From Andrena cerasifolii (lineage: Eukaryota; Arthropoda; Insecta; Hymenoptera; Andrenidae), in contig NC_135133.1 of the NCBI RefSeq assembly GCF_050908995.1, positions 1,344,001 through 1,408,000 of the forward strand: 64,000 nucleotides of DNA. Direction: 5' to 3'. Below are positions 1 to 11,262 of this stretch, in pieces; the first letter of the stretch is position 1, and the number at the start of each line of letters is the position of its first letter. The notes below the pieces were generated by a model, which did no database searches, was not told where the DNA came from, and worked only from the letters and a program-made list of their open reading frames with translations. The position numbers and the translations under genes were made by a program.

Positions 1-85
1 AAATTCTTCAAACTGACATTTAAACCTATACACATGTATTGAAAAATATAAACCATGCACTTTCTTCTGAACGTCATAGTGAGTA

Positions 86-709
86 GGGTGTGTCAATTTT
101 GTGGACAAATTTAAAAATTTTGAAAATTTTAAATGACTAGTGACAAAGTGATGCTATTTTTAATTCTGAATCTGAAACTATCTTCAGAAATTGATTTGAA
201 TGAGGTTTAGCTACTTCAAATTACAGTTGAGAAAAGTGAAAATTAAGTAAGATTTTACTACAAATTACATATTCGTATGTTGCTTAAATTGAGTCTTGCT
301 TACATAAAGGCATGAAAATGAAAATAAAATATGTGGAAATTAGTATTTATTACATTCACATGCAAATGTATGGAAATGCGTATTTATTACAAAATGAAAA
401 AATATGTAACTTTAACAACAAATCTAGCCATGTGTCATCTATGTAGTAAATTTAATGCTATTTAACAAAGCCCACCAAAGAAGCGATATCTTATTTGCTT
501 CTGTTGCGGTTCATAAGCTCAATTATTAAATTTTTTAAAAATAATATTACCAATTTTCGTATTTTTCTATAATTTAAAATGAAATTCCAATTAGCTAAAT
601 AATGTGTTACGCCAAATTTAAAGGTAGTGGTTAATTTTAAACTTGAAATTGTAGCGTTTTTCCACTAGTCGTTTTTAAAATTAAAACATTGAAAAAAATT
701 GACACACCC
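86..709. mobile_element. TA-flanked MITE with GGGTGTGTCAA ends
   Basis: The left end reads GGGTGTGTCAATTTT after a TA at 84-85. The right end is its inverse, AAATTGACACACCC, followed by TA at 710-711. Further inverse similarity lies inside: an ACTAGT motif near 135 matches ACTAG near 664. There is no coding capacity; the interior is AT-rich. A TA duplication and short inverted ends fit a Tc1/mariner-type non-autonomous element, but no transposase is present to prove the superfamily. Confidence 0.65.
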
Positions 710-711
710 TA

Positions 712-2289
712 ATAGTGAGGTACACAGATAATGAAACGACTTGTCAGAATTTTTTAATAAAAATAGATCCCTCTGCTAACTAAATAAATCAGTATCGAAC
801 TGAGAAATTTATAACGTTCTGTGCAATAGTTGGGGACGTAAATCTGGCACACACGTCCGAGAATTAATTAATAAGTGCGGATACTATTAGAACAGATTTT
901 AAAACATACATGGTTTTTTAAAGATTCGTAGGAAATCGACAGAAACATGAATAACGTGTAAGAATCGTACGTCATTCGTTCGTCAGGTGACGTTAGGCGA
1001 CTGCACGATCGATTCGCGTTTCAAAAATTAGTGAAATGGTCTAGTGCCCACGTGTTTAATCTTAATTCCTACGCTGACAACCCTTTCGCGTGCTATCACT
1101 GGACTTCTATGAACTAAGACAACAGTTCTACACAACAAACATAAATTTTTCCTCAAGAGGTTCGTTTAAGACGTGGTTTAGACATTAAGTGAACTCATTA
1201 ACTTTAATTTGAACCTTAAAAACAAGAGATTCTTCAATCAAGAGAGGTGCTTGATATTTTATTAGAATTAAGAAATAGCTAGCATTTACTTTATACGCAC
1301 CAAATGTAACTGATTTGATGGTAACTTTAACAGAGTACAGTAACTAATTGTAAGTCTCGTCAGTTCTACTATGCAATGCAAACACATTAATGCGATGTCA
1401 CCATTTTAACCAAGTTCATTTTACCAACAATGGTAAAGTTGTTAGTGTGAAAGTATTGGAAAATAAACACTGGTTTTGTTCGAAAAAATGTACGAATTTA
1501 TTAAGTTGTGATGATCGAAAAAAACTACGTTTGAGCATTTGTGGAATTTGGGAAACTTTAAAATACAAAATTTATTTCTATGTGGAAGATTCATAAGAAC
1601 TTGCTAAGACAAAGGAGATCTACTTAGAACTTATCAAAGAGAGGAGAAAAAATATAGCTAAATATATTTTTTGTCTGCTACTAATTCAATTAAAATAACT
1701 ACCAGGTCAGTGACAAAACAAAAAATGTAAAGGCAAAAGTAATGGATTTACATTCCACCAATTTATCACGAATATTTTAAAACCCTTACAATATCAGAAA
1801 CTGATATTATCTTTTTTTTATAACTTGTTTTCTTCACAAAATTCATTATTTATTGTTATCGTAAGTCATCAATTAGGATATACTATTAATATTAAAAATG
1901 GTTTAAGTCATTCAAAATCGCATTTTCGTATAAGTTGCTCACAAAATTTTACAATGATAAATAAGTTTGACATTAGAAGAGCATACATATGTATACGTTG
2001 TGAAACATTTTGTTCAATAATGCAAAAATATTTTTTGATACGCCAAAACGCAACACTAAATGATAAAAGGGGATAATGATGGTCACTTAAGCTATAATTG
2101 TAATAAATTTTTTTTTATAAACTTAAACTATCAACCTATTTGCAGGATACGAAAATAACACTAGTTTACACAATCCAAAATATTATTTGTGATCGAGACT
2201 CTACTATGAAATTCTTATGTAAGGTGGTCCCCTAAACTCAAAAATCTACATGAGATGAAATCCTAAGCATACGTGCTTGAGATATCACC
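712..2289. other. AT-rich stretch without recognised gene
   Basis: Open frames at 1390-1596 and 1825-2076 are short, low in complexity and unlike any family I recognise. They look like chance frames in AT-rich DNA. No repeat boundary is clear. Confidence 0.5.
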
Positions 2290-2674
2290 CGATGAACGTC
2301 AACAAAGATATACCGAAACCGATATCGTATCAAAAGAGATGAGTGCCGAAACCGTTTTATGTAGAACCGAAATAGGCGAATACTGTACTGAAATCGTTAA
2401 AGTACCGACACCGAAATAAATACTGGTATTTTTGCGGTTCTCCTTTCAGTGACATAGTAGATTAGAGTAATAATCTTCATAACCCTTATTAATTCGAGCT
2501 GTAAAAACACCGACATAACGTAATATCTTTTCATAAACATATCAATATATTAGTATACGTTCAGCGTATAGATACTTGTCTAATAATATTTTGAAAACTG
2601 TAATAAAATCCGAAAACCGAAAAAATCACCGGTAAACATAGGTAGGTAAATACACCGGTATTTGCATATACACA
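2290..2674. repeat. ACCGGTAT / GAAACCG repeat, left half
   Basis: Several GAAACCG and CCGAAA motifs and an ACCGGTAT core occur here. The sequence resumes in inverse form at about 3698-3830, on the other side of the CAGCACAC element, so that element appears to have inserted into an older foldback repeat. The outer limits are unclear. Confidence 0.4.
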
Positions 2675-2676
2675 TA

Positions 2677-3695
2677 CAGCACACTCTCGTTGCAGCAAAG
2701 TTGCAGAATGATTGCAGTGCAAGATTGCAATGTTGCACGCTACGTTGCCGCAAGGGTGCAGCAATAATTCTATGTCCGCCTCCTGCAACGTTTCGGGCAT
2801 TAGGGCCAAATATATAAATAACGGTATATATGTGTGCAGAATCATAGAAGTATAAAAAGCCCGTGTTTATAAAAAGCCTGTTTTTCTCAAAGAAAATTCT
2901 TTTCCCCCAAGGGGATTCGAACCGGCGAACCGCAGCATCGTAGGCGAACAGTTTACCGCCGCAGCTACAACCACTGATTGATAAGAGTGCTAACTTATTC
3001 GAACTTATACTCTTACCATGCAAAACTTTAAACTAAATTATTCAAAAACGAAGACTCATTTTGACAAACTCCATTAGGGTTTTGTAACACTAGTAGGTAT
3101 GTACTACAACTTCGACCCTGTGTCATTCTACACATTAAAATATACAGGGTGAGTTACCTAACATTTAAACTTAAAATATCTCCGTTATTTGTAATGATAC
3201 GAGAAAATGTCTCAGGAAAAAAAAATGATTGCTAGACAAAAAGGACAACATATTATACATGGTTGAATTTGTATTTTTATTGGTTATAACGTTACAGTAA
3301 TGAAAATACGTCATCCCATTAAAAAAAAACCATCCACGATCTTGAAATTTCGGGAAATATAACCATGAGAAAAAAAATCGTCTCCGTCAGAATAATTGTC
3401 TGTCTGAAGCAAATGGTAATTGCAGCAACGTTGCAGCAACATTGCGGCAACATTGCAGGAACGTTGCCGCAATACTGGCGCAACTTTAATGCAACATTGT
3501 GGAAACGTTGATAAACGTTGCCGTAACGTTGCAGAAATATTGCAGGAACGTTGCCGTGCAATATTGCACCGTAACATTGATGCAACTATGCAGCAATAAT
3601 TCTATGTCCGCCACACATCCACATTGCGCTGCAACCATGCAACACTGCAAGGTTACTGCAACCATCCTGCAACGTTGCCGCCACGAAGTGTGCTG
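2677..3695. mobile_element. CAGCACAC-ended DNA transposon, copy 1
   Basis: Ends are CAGCACACT at the left and AGTGTGCTG at the right, each flanked by TA (2675-2676 and 3696-3697). Just inside both ends lie arrays of GCAAC/GTTGC words, often joined as the palindrome GCAACGTTGC (2690-2800 and 3418-3690). A tRNA-like module sits in the middle on the minus strand. The layout matches the copies at 4264-6526 and 52647-53733. No transposase is encoded; frames across the arrays are shadows of the repeats. The superfamily is unassigned. The TA duplication suggests Tc1/mariner-like behaviour, but the subterminal arrays are unusual for that group. Confidence 0.75.
2905..2975 (-). repeat. tRNA-like module with pol III A and B boxes
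   Basis: On the minus strand GGTTCGAATCCCC (plus 2911-2923) matches the pol III B box, and TAGCTGCGGCGG (plus 2956-2967) is close to the A box at roughly tRNA spacing. The T-stem pairing is poor and no clean cloverleaf forms, so this is a tRNA-derived relic rather than a tRNA gene. The same module recurs at 5775-5850 and 52860-52935. Confidence 0.6.
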
Positions 3696-3697
3696 TA

Positions 3698-3850
3698 TGG
3701 GTGTCGGTATGACGTCATACCGGTATTTGCGTCTTTCGGTTTCTATAAAGGTTTTGAAGATGAAAAATACCGTTATCATACCGGTATTTTCAGTTTCGGT
3801 AGAAGTCTCTGTCTGCACCTTCGGGTAATAACGGTCACGTTACTGGCAAT
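3698..3850. repeat. ACCGGTAT repeat, right half
   Basis: Inverse counterpart of 2580-2674 (ACCGGTATTTGC, TTTCGG, GAAAAATACCG), interrupted by the 2677-3695 element. No coding potential is seen. Confidence 0.4.
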
Positions 3851-4261
3851 CGCAGTCTAGAGGCTGTTACATTTTTCGCATGCCTAACCATCGGCTGAGT
3901 CTCGTCCACAAAATTCAGAATGGGCCCAGAGGCCACAAGAGATGCATCGAAAGCACATTTCATTATCATGGCCAAACTGATAGCAAATAATATACTTGCA
4001 CACTACTTTTTCAAGAGTTTTGGAAGCCTAATTGGCTTTTCCAGTTGTTCTAGGGCGTATTTTTGCATTCTACAGAATAAAATTGTTCTAATGAAGAACA
4101 CACTGGGGAATAATGGTAATCACGTTGTGGGCACTAACGATCAAGCGACCATCATTGTCCGCACACGCTTTCATTGATAAAATTGAAAATTACATATATA
4201 AATTAAAAATATATATGTTAAATTTGATTCTAATCCCCTGCCTTTATATTATATCTGCCCC
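3851..4261. other. No recognised feature
   Basis: Sequence between two repeat elements. The frame at 3920-4177 is short and not recognised. Confidence 0.4.
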
Positions 4262-4544
4262 TACAGCACACTTTGTTGCAGGAATGTCTCAGTTATGTTG
4301 CGGTGCAACATTTGGAACATTGCACGGAATGTTCCCGAAACGTTACAAGTAAATTGCTATGTCCGCCCTTGTGCAACATTGTAGGAGATATTTCTGCAAT
4401 ATTGTTTCGGAGTTTTACAGCAATTGTCCCGCAATGTTTCGGGCAGTAGGGCCAAAAATAAAAATAACGGTATATATAAAATATACCAACGTGTCTGTGA
4501 GGAACGCGACGATATGAATGTGTGTAGGAATCGTCGTAGTAGTA

Positions 4545-5734
4545 CAGGGTGTCCCACTAAGGAGTGGACAGCGCAATATCTCTTAAAGTATTGTCGATAA
4601 AAATATAAGAAAAATAGGGAATTGCATGGTTCGAGGGGGCCCATTTATTAGCGCGAACGAATTTTGTTTCCGATTATTATTTTAAAAGATACGATGGTCA
4701 AGTTCGGTTTTTCAAATGGAACTATTTTTTTTGAAGACCTGAGTTGATAGTGCGTTCCAAGACAAATTCAATAAGCTTTAATGTATACACTTTATTTCCA
4801 CTGGTTTTTAAGATATTGCGCTTGCAAATTTACTGATTTTCACTGCAAGAAACCCCTCTGGAATGGTAAAAACCGGGGGCGGTCTTACTGGCGCCACGGG
4901 TGGCACTGCCTGTTGAAATGGATACTTACCTGCCAAAGGTCTACGCCAGAAATGGCAGGCCCAAAGGCTGGACAATTCTTTTCCGTCAGAAATGCTACTT
5001 AGGTAGGTACATCTGCGGTATCGAGAAGCGCATCGTTACTTTTATTTCGCACTTGCTTCTACGCTCGGATGGCCGGTTCTTTTGTGAGGGATGGAAATCC
5101 GATTGGTTCTGATACAATCTGCTCCCTATGGTTGAAATTTAGTCTAGCAACTTTCACTCCTCCTAACCTAACCAATCCAACTTGCATCCCTCCCAAAAGA
5201 ACCGGCCATCCGAGCGTAGAAGCAAGTGCGAAATAAAAGTAACGATGCGCTTCTCGATACCGCAGATGTACCTACCTAAGTAGCATTTCTGACGGAAAAG
5301 AATTGTCCAGCTTTTGGGCCTGCGAACCCTGTCGTAGACCTTTGGCAGGTAGGTATCAGTTTGAACAGGCAATGCCACCCGTAGCGCCAGTAAGACCGAC
5401 CCCGGTCCTTCCTATTCCAGAGGGTTTTCTTCCAGTGAAAATCAGTAATTTTGCAAGCGCAATATCTTAAAAACCAGTGGAAATAAAGTGTATACATTAA
5501 AGCTTATTGAATTTGTCTTGGAACGCACTATCAACTCAGGTCTTCAAAAAAAATAGTTCCATTTGAAAAACCGAACTTGACCATCGTATCTTTTAAAATA
5601 ATAATCGGAAACAAAATTCGTTCGCGCTAATAAATGGGCCCCCTCGAACCATGCAATTCACTATTTTTTTTATATTTTTATCGACAATACTTTAAGAGAT
5701 ATCGCGCTGTCCACTCCTTAAGTGGGACACCCTG
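4545..5734. mobile_element. 1.19-kb near-perfect palindrome with CAGGGTGTCCC ends
   Basis: Left end CAGGGTGTCCCACT, right end AGTGGGACACCCTG, flanked by TA at 4543-4544 and 5735-5736. The arms (about 4545-5112 and 5165-5734) mirror each other almost throughout, leaving a spacer of about 50 bp. The arms carry mirrored open frames (4900-5112 plus, 5163-5378 minus) that are simply the same sequence twice. It is a foldback-type non-autonomous element inserted in CAGCACAC copy 2. Confidence 0.75.
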
Positions 5735-5774
5735 TATAACGCCCGTGTATCTTTTTCTCATTGAAAAATCTTTT

Positions 5775-5850
5775 TACCCCCAGGGGGATTCGAACCCACG
5801 CGACCTGTAACACCGTAGACGAACACTTTACCGCCGCAGCTACAACCGTT
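5775..5850 (-). repeat. tRNA-like module with pol III A and B boxes
   Basis: The minus strand has a B-box match GGTTCGAATCCCC (plus 5784-5796) and an A-box-like TAGCTGCGGCGG (plus 5831-5842). This copy is the most tRNA-like of the three, with GGTCGCGTGGGTTCGAATCC giving partial T-stem pairing. It is the internal module of the CAGCACAC element. Confidence 0.6.
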
Positions 5851-6526
5851 AATTGAGAAGATTGCTTACATATTCGAACTTATATTCCTACCGTGTAAAA
5901 CTTTGAACTCAAATTATTCATAAACGAAGGCTCGTTTTGACAAACACCATTACATCTCCCTAATCGTGGAGCCGGATATCTCACAACAAATTTATTTCGG
6001 CGCTTGATGCTGTATTAAATTGATTCATATTCTGTTATGAAATATCTTTTGTTGCTGTATACAGTTTAACAGTTTGCTTAAACCCTATACTGCTAATTAA
6101 GTAGTTGTATTAATTATTTATATCACATATTGTCCATGTTCGCATTTATTCCCTCAGAGGTTGCCTGTGGAATCCAAGACTGTATTCCGTGTGTCCGCAT
6201 TTCAGGAACGCTCCGCGTAGGTTGCGACTGAAATTACGTAAGTCCGTATTCTATGGTCGACGTTGCAGGAAGGTTCCACGTAGGTTGTACCGCAGTATGT
6301 GCGCAATATTCCACGAGTATTGTGTGCGCAAAATTTCTGAAACATTGCACGAACGTGGCCATTGCAGTATTGCACAGCAATGTGTGCGCAATATTCCAGG
6401 AACATTGCACAAACGTGGCCATTGCACGGCAATGTTTCCACGATGTTGCAGTAACATTGCAATGCAACATGCAAGCAACCTGCAACATTGTAATGTGCAG
6501 CAACGTTCCTGCAACAAAGTGTGCTG

Positions 6527-8005
6527 CAGGGGTGTGTTTACGTAAAGTTGAAATGTAAAAAAAGCTTCAAAATTCGTATTTATCTCTTACGTTATGCGCA
6601 CAAAATATAATATCAACGACATTTAAACACAAAAAGACTTGTTCTTCTGGGTTGCTTAGCAACGATTAAGGCGAGGTCATTTGACAATATAGCGAATGAT
6701 ATCGTTGAACGTAAACAGAAGAAATTGCACATTTCGGAAATGCCGTTTTATAATAACAATTCTGACCATCATTGCCAGCTTACCGCGATTGCCCCATTCT
6801 TCCCTACGCCACTTCCATACTCACCTGTACAATATAACAAACGAAGATTACCTCAATTCTCATATTTTAGTTGAAAATCGCGGCCTTTCTCGTGTTCATC
6901 TATCTTCCTGAAACATCGGACGCGCTCGGCAGTTTACGCGTCTAACGAACTCTCGTAATTACCAGTCCAGTTCCGCTGTTTCTTCCTGAGCAATCAAGGC
7001 GAGACTGCGAGTGTCCGCGTATGCAATTAATAAACTATGAAAATGCGAATAAGTTATGAAATTGTGAATAATTATAATTAGTATCATTTGTTATCGTGAG
7101 TGCCATTTGTCGACCCCGTATTTCGGAGAAAAAGCTGCGTCTCTCGCCAACCATTCTTATAAAACCACGAAGTGTCAGGACTGTGAGGTGACAAAGCTTT
7201 CCAAACTAACCCTTGATTTTTGGAAACATTTACAACTTGCATTTTCTAAATGGCATTGCGATAACTTAATTGTACATTTTTACTTGCGAGACATATATTG
7301 GTATCACTTGTTATGCGCGTACATTAGTACCTACCGATTTTAACGTGACTTCATATTTTTCGAAACATTTCCCTCGTACCAATAGCCTGAAATAACTGGC
7401 CCTCTTGAGAGCCCCAGTGGTAGAGAACATAGGGGCTCCCAAGAATCCCAGTTATTCAAGCCTATCCTACGGATATGAGCCTGCACCGCACTCTACTACA
7501 GTTTTCGCTATCCGTTGCACGTCCACATTATCGTTGGCTTTCGAGCGCCCCTACCGCGCCGCTCTGGTACACAACATGGAGGTCGGGCTCCTTAAGGACC
7601 TACCTGACCCTAACTGACGTAACGTAAGACAGGTGATCCTCCAATTTTTCAGACCATATCGCATGTTTGACCATCTAGGACAGGGGTCCACATTAAGTCT
7701 GCCCTAGGGCAGTCGATGCGCCCTCGAGCTCGACCGTAGTATGCTCACTCCCCACTCCTCGGTATAAGGTCTCGTGGTGGAGACCTGTATGACTGCAGAG
7801 GCCGTATGCCTATTTTGTTTTCTCTAAGGAAAGTATGATATTGTCTCGAGCTTCCCATTGTTGCTCCAACGTAGTCACCGAAAAGGTCCTGTTGATGTTT
7901 TTATGACACCCTCAACAGTTAAATGATGCCGTGGCTGCAACTGACATACACAGATCCGCCACTGTGTGCGTTAGCGATCTCAAGCGGTGGGTCAAAATTG
8001 ACTCA
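6527..8005. other. No recognised gene; GC-richer block at 7380-8005
   Basis: 6527-7380 is AT-rich with no supported gene. The block 7380-8005 is richer in G and C than its surroundings and could be the remnant of an older repeat, but I recognise neither protein nor terminal motifs. The frames at 7107-7343 and 7405-7617 match no family I know. Confidence 0.4.
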
Positions 8006-8565
8006 CAAGGGAACACCGTGAACCCGGACTCACCGATTGGAACGCGACTTTATGGGTTTTTAGAGTGACTCAAAGCAAGAACAACGGAGTATTTCATTTG
8101 GGCCCTATCGCCCTTTAAGGGGCTGGAAACTAACCTCAAAGTCAAATTAGCACTTACACTTTTTCGCGTATAACTCTCAAAGTACAACAGACAGAAAAAA
8201 ATGTTTCAAACAAAAGGTTAATGGTGCAATAAGCGCTACAAACTTGCGTTAACAAAATTTTGAAAAGAGTTTTTTCCGACAGTTATATATATTTTTTTTA
8301 ACTCTTTCCAAAATTTTGTTAACGGAAGTTTGTAGCGCTTATTGCACCATTAAACTTTTGTTTGAAACATTTTTTTCTGTCTGTTGTACTTTGAGAGTTA
8401 TACGCGAAAAAGTGTAAGTGCTAATTTGACTTTGAGGTTAGTTTCCAGCCCCTTAAAGGGCGATAGGGCCCAAATGAAATACTCCGTTGTTCTTGTTTTG
8501 AATCACTCTAAAAACCCACAAAGTTGCGTTCCAATCGGTGAGTCCGATTTCGCGGTGTTCCCTTG
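8006..8565. mobile_element. CAAGGGAA foldback element with TCA duplication
   Basis: Left end CAAGGGAACACCGTGAACCC and right end CGGTGTTCCCTTG are flanked by TCA at 8003-8005 and 8566-8568. The arms (about 260 bp each) are near-perfect inverse copies around a short TA-rich loop near 8285-8300. No protein is encoded. The 3-bp duplication and CAAGG ends match the elements at 26799-28193 and 26912-27872; PIF/Harbinger-like is the best guess. One arm recurs at 13977-14250. Confidence 0.7.
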
Positions 8566-8568
8566 TCA

Positions 8569-9949
8569 GGCACAGACACAGGGTTAATCGAGATTTAAAA
8601 AATATGTTTAAATTTCTGTATGCAATAATACTAATTTTGTTGAAAGTAAGAGGGGTTAAAAAAAATGTTTGATCCTGGCGAACATGATTCTGACTGTCGT
8701 AGTCACCGGAAACAAAACAAGTACAATTTTTCTTAATCTATATCAAAAATCCAATTTTGCAACACAGAAAACTAACAAATGCTTTTCCCAAAAATTAATG
8801 TTTTCGTTTGAAATACAACCATTTTTGTGCTTTTCAACATTTTTCATTCACTTTAGTTCATACGATAACTACACTCATATAGATTGAGAAAAATTTTGCG
8901 TTTTTTGTTTCAGATGATTACGACAGCCAAAATCATGTTCATCAGCAAAAAACTTTTTTTTCAAACCCCTCTTACTACTGCCATTATAACTTTGAACCAA
9001 ATTACTATTATTGCATGCAAAAAGTTCAACACATTTTTCAAATTTCAATTAATAAAAGTACAAAGTTTGGAATTATAATACTGAACACTTTTCTTTAAAA
9101 AATTAACCAAAATGTGCCTTATTTTCGGAGCGTCAAACTCTGGAGACCCCTGCGGCAACCTGTGTATTACACACCTAAACGCTCTGCTCCCACTACTCCA
9201 GCCGCTCCCCACTCCGTTGACGGACTCGTTTGTCCTTGAACTAGCTCAGAGCTCGAGCTCGAATTTCATACATCCGATTTCATGCTACACAGAGTTTTTC
9301 TGGCTTTCGGAACTCGACAATAGGCGATGAGAAAAAACAGAGTATACACTAGCCATTAAGAAGTGAAAATGCCAAGTTCCGCATTTCTCATCGAATTTTC
9401 ACAAAAATGACACCAACCGATTTCTTGTTTTCCTGATTAAAAGACACCAAATACCACGTAAATTGGGGCTATAATTAACGACATTGCATAAAAAATTAAT
9501 TTACACAATTTAAGGCTCTCATTGTTAAGAATAGTCCGACTTACATGAAATTCGGTGTCTTTTAATCGGGAGAATGCCAGGAATCGTGTAACTTCCGTAT
9601 CAATGGGGTAAAAAATAATATTTGTACATGAATGTTTTGGTTGCTTCCGAACTTACAAAAAAGCAGTCAATGTCAAAGACGCGCAATTTAAAAGGGGGAA
9701 TAGAAAAATACTTTTTTTTTCATGACTCTATTTCTCCAATTTTCAAGGTTTTCACGTGTTTTTGTTTTCCATTAAACCATGTGTTTTCTTAATACTTCAA
9801 TTTCAGGGTATCTAAAGAAAAATGCAATGAAATATTATATTTATGTGCTATTTATTTACATACATTACGACTGATTACGAGATGTTTCATATAAAATATG
9901 TACATCTTGTCATGGAACACACGGAAATGAACATACGCAGAGCATAATC
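8569..9949. other. AT-rich, no gene; small inverted repeat at 9419-9595
   Basis: No supported coding sequence. CCTGATTAAAAGACACC near 9433 recurs inverted as GGTGTCTTTTAATCGGG near 9560, so 9419-9595 may be a small decayed foldback element. Frames in this stretch are chance frames. Confidence 0.4.
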
Positions 9950-10492
9950 TTAAGGGGAGGTTCCGGGCTAGAGATATCGAAATTTTATTGTATTTTTCAA
10001 ATTTTCAACCTTTTAAGAATACGCGTTTAAATGGAGTTTTTGAAATTGCAAAAATTCCCGAAGTTGTAGGCAATTGAATAGCGGCGGATGCGTAGGCAAA
10101 ACTGCCCACTCCGCGCTCACAAAGGCGGCTTTGTTCGACTGTTTTCAATTTTCAATATACAACCTGTAAAAGGGATGTTAAATTTCTGTGTAGGTAATGG
10201 TGAATGTGTAAATAGCAGTTTTTCGAAGAGACAAAAGGATGGTCCCAATATAGCAGATTAGCGGTAAGTCAATGAAATCGTATCGTTTTGTTCACGTAAA
10301 ACTGTAATCGCGGTTTTCTCGAAACGGTGTCTTTCAAATTGGTGGGATAAATATCTGGAAAAGTTTTTAATCGACTCAATTGCGACTTTCTTTATTTTAA
10401 AGAATATAATTGTTAGCGTCACCAAATTGAAGGGTGAGGGCGAGGACTGATGGCCCACGCTGTCCTGCCTTTGAGGATTTTATGGCAGGGAC
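9950..10492. mobile_element. Partial TTAA element, GGGGAGGTTC family
   Basis: Begins TTAAGGGGAGGTTCCGGGCTA and is related over several hundred bases to 20082-20460: the CAACCTTTTA, AAAATTCCCGAAGTT, TTTCTCGAAAC and GGTGGGA words occur in the same order. The matching right end is not present. The copy runs up to the TTAA where the 706-bp MITE inserted, and what lies beyond 11206 is unrelated, so this copy is truncated. Confidence 0.55.
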
Positions 10493-11206
10493 TTAAGGGG
10501 GGAGCCTGGTGTAGCGGATCGAAGAAATCGATTTTTTTTTTGCATAAATCAATAGTTGAACATCACGACAATATGTTCCCAAAGCCGCAAAACGAAATTC
10601 GAAAAATTAAAGCGGATATAGCCGGTTTTGCTACGGAGCGCCAGGCTACCACAAAACTTTAAATGCGTTTTTCTCGAAACGACAGTTTCACACTTTGCGG
10701 GCAATATTACTCCAAAAATATTCAACCAATCGACTTGGCCTTGTGCACGGATATTTGTGAACATTTTCTTCATAGTACTAAGTTATTGGTATAATGATAT
10801 TGTTTAAATAAATAACTTTTTTTTAGGCATTTAAGGCAAAATTTCGTTGGAAACAGTGAACTTTTTATTCAAGAGGCCGCCATTTGTTCATTTTGCATCT
10901 TTTTAGTTTCAAATTTCTTCATTCTGTGCGTACTCTCATAAACTAAAAGAAAATTGTTCGATTTTTGGTTTCAGATGAAACCGAAAGACGCTACGTTGTC
11001 CGCAGTGCAATAATTGCGTCGCCAACGGACTGGGCATAACTTTGTTATTTGCCGCTCTTTTTTAACAATTTTTTTTTTGTTATATACCTTAACCTGTTAA
11101 TACGATATCCTGAAAGTTTCAGAAAGATCTATCAAATACTTTCTTTAAAAAAAATTCCCGAATAATGCCTCGATTTTCATTTAGTTACACCAGGCTCCCC
11201 CCTTAA
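10493..11206. mobile_element. TTAA MITE (GGAGCCTGGTGTA family), copy 1
   Basis: A 706-bp element with inverted ends GGGGGGAGCCTGGTGTA and TACACCAGGCTCCCCCC, flanked by TTAA at 10493-10496 and 11203-11206. Same orientation as copy 4 (62269-62978) and opposite to copies 2 and 3. TTAA duplication with G-rich ends fits Kolobok-like or piggyBac-like transposons; no transposase is present. A frame of about 74 codons shared by the copies appears to be a passive result of high DNA identity. Confidence 0.85.
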
Positions 11207-11222
11207 GGTGGCCGTTCCAATG

Positions 11223-11262
11223 TGCGGCCGGCGACTGCGACCGGCCGCAGTCGCCAGCCGCA
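11223..11262. repeat. GC-rich hairpin
   Basis: The arm GGCGACTGCG is followed after a short ACCGGC loop by its inverse CGCAGTCGCC, with further pairing of the flanking GCGGC and GCCGC. A strong local stem-loop in otherwise AT-rich DNA, directly beside the MITE. Function unknown. Confidence 0.5.

Larger units (their letters stand above)
4264..6526. mobile_element. CAGCACAC-ended DNA transposon, copy 2 (interrupted)
   Basis: Starts CAGCACACTTTGTTGCAGGA after TA 4262-4263 and ends TCCTGCAACAAAGTGTGCTG at 6526; these 20 bases are exact inverse repeats. The right flank is CA rather than TA. GCAAC/GTTGC arrays lie at 4275-4440 and 6190-6515, with the tRNA-like module at 5775-5850. A 1190-bp palindromic element (4545-5734) is inserted. 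Without it and one TA the copy is about 1.07 kb, like copies 1 and 3. Confidence 0.75.

Noticed and set aside
2905..2975. Functional tRNA gene on the minus strand
   Set aside because: A and B boxes are present but the stems do not pair into a cloverleaf, and the module is part of a repeated transposon.
2677..3695. CRISPR-like impression from regularly spaced GCAAC words
   Set aside because: Spacing is irregular, words are 5-10 bp and palindromic, and the host is an insect.
3319..3828. Overlapping frames rich in Cys, Asn and Val across the GTTGC arrays (also 6189-6558 and 53378-53889)
   Set aside because: These are short-period repeat DNA read in several phases on both strands, not proteins.
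10549..10773. 74-codon minus-strand frame repeated in the TTAA MITE copies (also 26087-26311 and 40834-41049)
   Set aside because: The copies are nearly identical in DNA, so a shared open frame is expected. The opposite strand is also open, and no family is recognised.
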